This document shows positions 55,785 through 60,688 of a stretch of 60,688 bases of DNA, one piece after another. The notes beneath the pieces were generated by a model. It worked only from the letters and a program-made list of their open reading frames with translations. It searched no databases and was not told the origin of the DNA. The stretch spans positions 1 to 60,688 of the forward strand of contig SPVA01000074.1 of the NCBI GenBank assembly GCA_013530545.1, in the 5' to 3' direction. Both the position numbers and the translations under genes were made by a program. The stretch comes from Acinetobacter lwoffii (GTDB taxonomy: Bacteria; Pseudomonadota; Gammaproteobacteria; Pseudomonadales; Moraxellaceae). The stretch's first letter is position 1, and the number at the start of each line of letters is the position of its first letter.

Positions 55785-57086
55785 TTAAATTAAATGCTCT
55801 ACCGCCGCCCGGATAATCCCGAGCACCAGACCGATACAAGCACCGACCACGACACCATTGACCCGGATCATATGCAGGTCACCGCCGACTTCATTTTCAA
55901 TCTTGTCGATCATCTCGCTTGAATCCCATTCGTGAATGCGCTCGCTGATAAAGCGAATCACTTTTTCACTGTACTGGTCACTCAGGTCAACCGCGATAGA
56001 GCTCAGACGTTTATTCAGCAGCTCACGTACCGAGGCATTCGAAATGATATTTTCTCCGACCTGTTGAATGGCAATTCTGAGATTTTCCGCAATACCCGAA
56101 TCAGGTTTTTGCAAGTCTGCCTTGATCGCATCACATAAAATCACCACCGCACCGCTGATAAAATTCAGCACTTGTGGACTATCCAGTAAGGCATCTTTGG
56201 TTTCATTCAGACGCTGGCTGGCTTCACTGTCATTATCCGCCAGCTGCAACATCCAGCTATGTCCCATGTTCTCAATTTTAAGTCGCCATGGATGATCTGG
56301 ATCGGCCAGCATGGCTTCAACCCGCCCGATCACGGAATCAATACTGCGTTGCTGCACGTCAATCCCGATCCAGCTGGCGCCTTTGGCCAGTTTCCACACC
56401 CCCATTTCCTTAAACAGGTTACGGGTCAGCTCACGGGTTTGTTCAGGATGCGAGGTCATCCAGGCATGCACCACATCCAGTCCACGCTGTAGCACATCCT
56501 GATGGAAATCATTGTCCAGAACGGCATGCAGCATTTCGCTGGCCAGGGTATTGATCTGGGTATTTTTGACCCATTGCACGCTGTTGCTCTGGATAAATCC
56601 GGCAATCTGTTCCTGTCCGACAAATTCAAAAATTTTAGGCACCGTCTGTTGAATGACCTGAGTCACTTGGGCATTGTTTTGTGGATTGGCCAGCCAGCGT
56701 CCTGCAGCCAGACTCAGGTCGGTACTGTCCAGACTGCGCTGTACAATTTGCGGAGAAAGAAAATTTTCCTGCACAAAACGGCCCATCGACTCTGCAATAC
56801 GGGCCTTGTTACGTGGAATGATTTCGGTATGGTCACGTAAAAACTTGGGAATAGGCAATCTGCCAAAAGGGTTACGAAACAGTACGGTAATCGCATACCA
56901 ATCCGCCAGACCACCGACCACACCCGCTTCTGCCGAGAGCATCAGAATATGAATGAGCCAGACATATTCGGGTAGCAGTTTGGCTGCAACCATCAATGCC
57001 AACCAGATCAGTACGGCGACCACCAGGGCGATGGTCGCGAAACGTTTACTGCGTTGTAAGCTCGGGGAGATACGCTCTGTCTGCAT
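55785..57086 (-). CDS. DUF445 (YjiN-like) membrane protein
   Basis: A 433-aa protein with an N-terminal membrane hairpin (residues ~16-38 and 45-70) and a long helical domain. It ends in a C-terminal membrane helix GVVVGACIGLVLGIIRA. AEAGVVGGLADWYAITVLFRNPFGRLPIPKFLRDHTEIIPRNKARI is the DUF445 signature. Role unknown. 11 bp from the next gene upstream on the same strand, so probably co-transcribed with the lipoprotein gene. Confidence 0.87.
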   Translation of the reverse strand: MQTERISPSLQRSKRFATIALVVAVLIWLALMVAAKLLPEYVWLIHILMLSAEAGVVGGLADWYAITVLFRNPFGRLPIPKFLRDHTEIIPRNKARIAESMGRFVQENFLSPQIVQRSLDSTDLSLAAGRWLANPQNNAQVTQVIQQTVPKIFEFVGQEQIAGFIQSNSVQWVKNTQINTLASEMLHAVLDNDFHQDVLQRGLDVVHAWMTSHPEQTRELTRNLFKEMGVWKLAKGASWIGIDVQQRSIDSVIGRVEAMLADPDHPWRLKIENMGHSWMLQLADNDSEASQRLNETKDALLDSPQVLNFISGAVVILCDAIKADLQKPDSGIAENLRIAIQQVGENIISNASVRELLNKRLSSIAVDLSDQYSEKVIRFISERIHEWDSSEMIDKIENEVGGDLHMIRVNGVVVGACIGLVLGIIRAAVEHLI

Positions 57087-57097
57087 AGATCATCCTG

Positions 57098-57649
57098 TCA
57101 GGAGGGATTGGCCGGTTGCGGTTGCAGCACTGCACCGGATGGACTTAAACCATATTTAGCCCCAAGTGACTGTAAAATCAAGCGGGCATCAAAGGCATCT
57201 TGAGGCGCCTGATTGGCCTTGAAGCATTCAATGGTATAGGCCACCTGGGCAGGATCCAGAGTCACGGTATAGGGACGGTCATAGAATGGGTCTGGCCAGA
57301 ACCCCGGATATCGGCGGTAATACCCGTACGGATAAAAGCTCGGTGCCGGATAGACGATGGCCTGCCGTGGAGGTTGTTGAGTACGGTTACTTGGATCATT
57401 CAGTACCCTGAAGAACTGAAAGCCATTTTGTACGGTAGTCTGTGCGGCTTTGAGCAGGGTAATTTCTTCAGCTGTGCCAAAGCTCATATTGGGACGGGCC
57501 TGAAAGCTGATACGGTAAGTGTTGCTATTGAGGGGAGTGGTACTGTAGCGACCTAACTGATCAAATGTTAAGGGCTTTGAGGGTGTGGTTGCACAGCCAG
57601 TCAGGCTGATGGCAGCAATCATACTCAATCCCAGTAGCATGTTTTTCAT
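57098..57649 (-). CDS. Lipoprotein of CC0125/CC1285 type (tentative)
   Basis: Lipobox LTGC (Cys19) after MKNMLLGLSMIAAIS. The mature protein shows YRISFQARPNMSFGTAEEITLLKAAQTTVQNGFQFFRVLND, a helix-strand unit as in CC0125/CC1285-type lipoproteins. A Pro/Tyr-rich stretch (PSFYPYGYYRRYPGFWPDPFYDRPY in pieces) follows, then a C-terminal strand and helix. Function unknown. Operon with the DUF445 gene. Confidence 0.7.
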   Translation of the reverse strand: MKNMLLGLSMIAAISLTGCATTPSKPLTFDQLGRYSTTPLNSNTYRISFQARPNMSFGTAEEITLLKAAQTTVQNGFQFFRVLNDPSNRTQQPPRQAIVYPAPSFYPYGYYRRYPGFWPDPFYDRPYTVTLDPAQVAYTIECFKANQAPQDAFDARLILQSLGAKYGLSPSGAVLQPQPANPS

Positions 57650-57701
57650 GTTCGATCTCCTGATGCAATGATCCAGTTCAGACAGCCGGTCTTAAAAAAT
57701 C

Positions 57702-58241
57702 TTAAAAACTGCTATCGGGCTGGGTCAGGAAAGTAAGTTCTTCATTGGTCGATTCACGACCCAGGATTTGGTTCCGATGCGGGTAACGTCCAAAGCGGTC
57801 AATAATGACTTTATGCTTTTTCTCGAATTCCAGATTGGTCGGATTGCCCAGACGCTGAAACAGTTTTAAGGCGAATTCATGAATTAGTTTGGATTCGCTG
57901 TGCATAAATGGCATATACAGAAAGGCACGTTGTTCTGGACTGAGCTGTTGATCCAGGTTCAGGCTGATGGCTTCCTGAGCCAAGGCCAGTGCCAAACTGT
58001 CTTGGGCAAAAGCTTGGGGAGAATCACGGAATAAATTTCGTGAAAATTGATCTAGCACAATAATTTCGGCCAGCCGACCTTCTGCTGTTTCACGCCAGCC
58101 CCAAAGTTCAGCCCGGGCTGCCTGCTGATGAGTGCTCATGAACTGCTGCGCAATACTTTGGTCGAATTCATGACTTTGGCTAAACCATAAGGGCTGGCTG
58201 TCCGCATGAAACCAGAAGTCTAAAATATCTTGATAATTCAT
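57702..58241 (-). CDS. DUF924 family protein
   Basis: A 179-aa all-helical, TPR-like protein: MNYQDILDFWFHADSQPLWF, EIIVLDQFSRNLFRDSPQAFAQD, FLYMPFMHSES and the closing RFGRYPHRNQILGRESTNEELTFL are the DUF924 signature. Conserved widely, function unknown. Separate from the lipoprotein gene by 52 bp. Confidence 0.9.
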   Translation of the reverse strand: MNYQDILDFWFHADSQPLWFSQSHEFDQSIAQQFMSTHQQAARAELWGWRETAEGRLAEIIVLDQFSRNLFRDSPQAFAQDSLALALAQEAISLNLDQQLSPEQRAFLYMPFMHSESKLIHEFALKLFQRLGNPTNLEFEKKHKVIIDRFGRYPHRNQILGRESTNEELTFLTQPDSSF

Positions 58242-58452
58242 AATATTTACAATTCATTAGCATCTATTTGTTAATAAAATCACAAATTTTCCATGTCTTA
58301 TAGAGGAAGTTTGTGTTAAAAATTTGCCAAATTAAAAATCAATAGTTTGCCTGAAAACTAGGCAGCCTGTCATGTGCCGGCACGAAATCACGTTATACTG
58401 ATTAAACCGATGATTTTAATTTAATAATTTAGCCCCCTTAAGCGAGATTGTA

Positions 58453-60030
58453 ATGAGTCAACCTGAATCGACTTCCCAAAATGTGTTACCGACCTGGGTC
58501 GAGTCGTCACTCATCAAAGGCATGCTGCGTGGTATCGAGCGTGAAAGCTTACGTATGCAAAGTGATGGTTTCCTGTCACAGGCAGCGCATCCTCGTGCCT
58601 TGGGTTCAGCCTTGACTCATCCACATATCACCACGGACTATTCTGAAGCATTGATGGAGTTTATTACTCCGCCACAAGACAGTATTAAAAAGGCGCTGGA
58701 CTATCTCAGCGATATTCATGCAATTGTACATCGCCATCTGGAAAATGATGAAAAGCTCTGGCCTTTGTCGATGCCGTGTATGCTGGACAGCCGCGATGAC
58801 AGTATTCCGCTGGCACAGTATGGCAGCTCGAATATCGGTTTATTTAAAACCTTGTATCGTCATGGTCTAGGTGTGCGTTATGGCCGCCGTATGCAGACGA
58901 TTTCAGGTGTGCATTACAACCTGTCTTTCCCGGACCATCTCTTCGAGGCACTGCAACAGCAGGAACAGGACGAAGCGCTGAAAGCATTGAGCTTGCAGGA
59001 TTATCGCAGCCATCGCTATATGGGCCTGATCCGTAACTTTATTCGTCTGACCCCACTGGTGATGTTCCTGATCGGGGCCAGTCCGGCAGTCTGCCAGTGC
59101 TTTATGACTGGCCGTGATCATTTCTTGCTGCCATTGGTGAAAGGCACTTTGTATTCGCCTTATGCGACCGCGCTGCGTATGGGACGTTTTGGCTATCAAA
59201 ACTCTGCGCAGAAACAGCTCGGTATTCACTACAATAATTTGCAGGACTATCTGGACGGACTGCAAAAAGCCGTTAAAACGCCGTATAAACCGTTTAGTCG
59301 TCTGGGACTAGATGATGCCAATGGCCAGCCGATCCAGATCAATGATCATGTGTTGCAAATCGAAAATGAATATTACAGCTTAGTGCGCCCGAAACAGGTG
59401 CCACTCGCGGGTGAAACCCCGTCACAGGCCCTTGAAAATCGCGGGATTGCCTATGTCGAGTTACGTGCCGTCGATGTCAATCCCTATAGCCCGATTGGGA
59501 TTAATGAAGATACGGCCGGCTTCCTCGAAGTCGTAGCTTTGTACTGTTTATTGCAGGACAGTCCGGCGCTCCTCAGCGATGAACAGGATATCATTGAGCA
59601 GAATCAGGCCGAGGTCGTGAATCGTGGCCGTGCGCCAAATGCCGCAATTATGGAAAATGGTCAGTCTTATCCGATTGAAGACTGGTGTGCCATGCATTTG
59701 CAACATATGCATCCCCTGGCCAAGCTGTTAAATTCGGCCTATGACACCACCTTATATACTGATGCTCTAAAAACCATGAGGATCCGGGTCGATGAAGTCG
59801 ATGCCACCTTGTCTGCCCTAGTGGTCGGGGATACGCGTGAACAGGGCAGTATGTGGCATTTTGGCCAACATCTGGCCCAGCAACACAGCAGTGTCTATGA
59901 AGCGCATCAGCTCAGCCCGGAAACCCTGGCTTATTTTGAAGAAATGTCACAAAAGTCATTGCAGCAGCAACAGCAACTCGAGCAAGATAGCAGCGTCAGT
60001 TTTGCTGATTATTTAGCCCAATATCGATAA
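58453..60030 (+). CDS. gshA: Glutamate-cysteine ligase
   Basis: First, rate-limiting step of glutathione synthesis (gamma-proteobacterial type). GMLRGIERESLRMQSDGFLSQAAHPRALGSALTHPHITTDYSEALMEFITPP carries the metal-binding Glu residues. SGVHYNLSFPD, ENRGIAYVELRAVDVNP and YCLLQDSP follow. 525 aa is normal for GshA. Followed by dsbB 18 bp downstream on the same strand, with its own AAGAGG ribosome binding site. Confidence 0.96.
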   Translation: MSQPESTSQNVLPTWVESSLIKGMLRGIERESLRMQSDGFLSQAAHPRALGSALTHPHITTDYSEALMEFITPPQDSIKKALDYLSDIHAIVHRHLENDEKLWPLSMPCMLDSRDDSIPLAQYGSSNIGLFKTLYRHGLGVRYGRRMQTISGVHYNLSFPDHLFEALQQQEQDEALKALSLQDYRSHRYMGLIRNFIRLTPLVMFLIGASPAVCQCFMTGRDHFLLPLVKGTLYSPYATALRMGRFGYQNSAQKQLGIHYNNLQDYLDGLQKAVKTPYKPFSRLGLDDANGQPIQINDHVLQIENEYYSLVRPKQVPLAGETPSQALENRGIAYVELRAVDVNPYSPIGINEDTAGFLEVVALYCLLQDSPALLSDEQDIIEQNQAEVVNRGRAPNAAIMENGQSYPIEDWCAMHLQHMHPLAKLLNSAYDTTLYTDALKTMRIRVDEVDATLSALVVGDTREQGSMWHFGQHLAQQHSSVYEAHQLSPETLAYFEEMSQKSLQQQQQLEQDSSVSFADYLAQYR

Positions 60031-60048
60031 AAAATAAGAGGATTCACC

Positions 60049-60540
60049 ATGCAATGGGGTTATCGCTTCGTGAGTGGTATGTTGTTTCTGGCTGCTGTCA
60101 TCGGCATGGCATTTTGTCCGCTCTGTGTGTTTCAGCGTGTTGGATTAATCGGACTCGGGATCATCTCACTGATCGCATTCCTGCATAATCCCGCATCTAA
60201 TCTCATGAAGCGGCTGTATGCCTTGCTGGGTTCGCTCAGTATTTTGTGGTCTGTGGGCGTGGCTGCGCGTCATGTCTGGTTACAGAACCTGCCACCGGAT
60301 CAGGTGCCGAGCTGCGGTCCCGGTCTGGAATACTGGCTGGAAACCCTGCCGATGCAGTCTGTACTGCAACAGGTCTTAAATGGTTCAGGGGAATGTGCCG
60401 CGATTGACTGGACCTTCTTGGGTCAATCCTTGCCTGTCTGGTCTTTGATCTTTTTCAGTATTTTATTGCTGATTAGCCTGTGGCAACTACTGCGTAAATA
60501 TAAAAAGGCACCGGTTAAACGACTCAGAGATAAATATTAA
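60049..60540 (+). CDS. dsbB: Disulfide bond formation protein DsbB
   Basis: Inner-membrane quinone reductase that reoxidises DsbA. Four hydrophobic helices; first redox pair Cys23-Pro-Leu-Cys26 (AFCPLCVFQR), second pair Cys89 (PSCGPGLEY) and Cys116 (GECAAIDW) in the second periplasmic loop. 163 aa fits. Probably co-transcribed with gshA. Its terminator appears interrupted by an insertion sequence. Confidence 0.95.
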   Translation: MQWGYRFVSGMLFLAAVIGMAFCPLCVFQRVGLIGLGIISLIAFLHNPASNLMKRLYALLGSLSILWSVGVAARHVWLQNLPPDQVPSCGPGLEYWLETLPMQSVLQQVLNGSGECAAIDWTFLGQSLPVWSLIFFSILLLISLWQLLRKYKKAPVKRLRDKY

Positions 60541-60552
60541 TTCCGTATTTAA

Positions 60553-60572
60553 TAAAAAAGCCCTCAATCGAG
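60553..60572 (+). terminator. dsbB terminator, left arm only (interrupted)
   Basis: AAAAAAGCCCTC AATC GAG is the left arm, loop and beginning of the right arm of a typical terminator. The expected GGCTTTTTT is replaced by TAATGCCAGTC, the start of the insertion sequence. Confidence 0.6.
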
Positions 60573-60688
60573 TAATGCCAGTCAGTTAAGAAATTGACTG
60601 GCATTTTCTTGGGTATTTCTGCGGTTTTCCTTTCACAACTCGTGGGCAACTTCTAACCCTTCTCTCAGGCAAAACATACCTCCTCGAT
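60573..60688 (-). mobile_element. Insertion sequence, IS4-like, 3' end (partial)
   Basis: Begins with AATGCCAGTCA ... TGACTGGCATT (60574-60605), a palindrome covering the transposase stop codon. It continues with the transposase 3' end to the window edge. Only one end is visible, so IS identity, terminal repeats and target duplication cannot be given. Confidence 0.65.
60586..60688 (-). CDS. IS4-type transposase, C-terminal fragment (runs off the window)
   Basis: The minus-strand frame from the edge reads ...RRVRSCPRVVKGKPQKYPRK..., ending at TAA (60586-60588). The Arg/Pro/Lys-rich tail with PRVVKxKPQKYP is a common ending of IS4-family transposases. Only about 33 residues are in the window; the catalytic part lies outside. 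Confidence 0.7.
   Translation of the reverse strand, partial: SRRYVLPERRVRSCPRVVKGKPQKYPRKCQSIS

Noticed and set aside
1..60688. CRISPR array, prophage, toxin-antitoxin or other named defence system
   Set aside because: No regular repeat-spacer pattern, phage structural gene or paired toxin-antitoxin frames were seen. TnpB is the only nuclease-like mobile protein.
1..60688. tRNA genes
   Set aside because: No cloverleaf with GTTCRA T-loop and CCA-type end was noticed by eye in the spacers; a tRNAscan-SE run would settle it.

Overview
The window is a stretch of an Acinetobacter-like chromosome (Moraxellaceae, Gammaproteobacteria). The evidence is the protein sequences, moderate-to-low GC with AT-rich spacers, and gammaproteobacterial gene neighbourhoods: ileS-lspA-fkpB, dapA-bamC-purC, ubiG-mupP-yciK, nadC/ampD-murJ, serB beside a YtjB-type gene, rhodanese-psd and argS-SPOR. 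The left edge is the 3' end of a 5S rRNA with its terminator. The right edge is the 3' part of an IS4-type transposase gene. Most of the rest is core metabolism and envelope biology.

Layout. 0-3 kb: a PQQ-type sugar dehydrogenase lipoprotein, a tautomerase and an FMN reductase, with two structured non-coding elements between them. 3-9 kb: fkpB, lspA, ileS, ribF and an MTA/SAH nucleosidase-like gene. 9-15 kb: an alkanesulfonate (ssu) operon in which both substrate-binding genes are frameshifted by small deletions. 15-24 kb: argA, two RcnB-like periplasmic proteins, small unknown genes, yciK-mupP-ubiG, dsbA, a FabR-like regulator, rph. 24-28 kb: nadC, ampD, murJ, small membrane and cysteine-cluster proteins. 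28-30 kb: a PAS-GGDEF-EAL gene split by one extra A. 30-38 kb: rarA, purC-bamC-dapA, an aromatic-acid transporter, pncA, a BASS transporter. 38-43 kb: ppk with a Pho box, a YtjB-like gene, serB. 43-45 kb: a stand-alone TnpB element. 45-49 kb: a frameshifted SCP2 gene, dtd, and catalase plus ankyrin genes. 49-60 kb: pncB, rhodanese-psd, a SPOR protein, argS, DUF genes, gshA, dsbB, then the IS.

The most notable signal is a pair of related elements on the minus strand at about 1541-1745 and 2339-2560. Each has hairpins whose loops carry CAGGA(U/A/C)G-like motifs, as in CsrB/RsmZ RNAs that titrate CsrA. Each ends in a terminator hairpin whose loop also carries the motif. Each is preceded by a TGT-N3-N6-CCTACA dyad resembling the GacA box, placed exactly 44 bp upstream of a TATA(T/G)T -10 element. 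I read these as two Gac/Rsm-type small RNAs flanking the tautomerase gene. The RNA identity is inferred; the repeats, the dyads and the spacing are visible in the sequence.

Functional links within the window: dsbA and dsbB together form the periplasmic disulfide system. nadC, pncA and pncB cover de novo and salvage NAD synthesis. ampD, murJ and mupP belong to peptidoglycan export and recycling. The catalase and the ankyrin protein resemble the katB-ankB pair. Four genes carry frameshifts. The two ssu ones are multi-base deletions and look real; the GGDEF-EAL and SCP2 ones are single-base changes in short homopolymers and could be sequencing errors.
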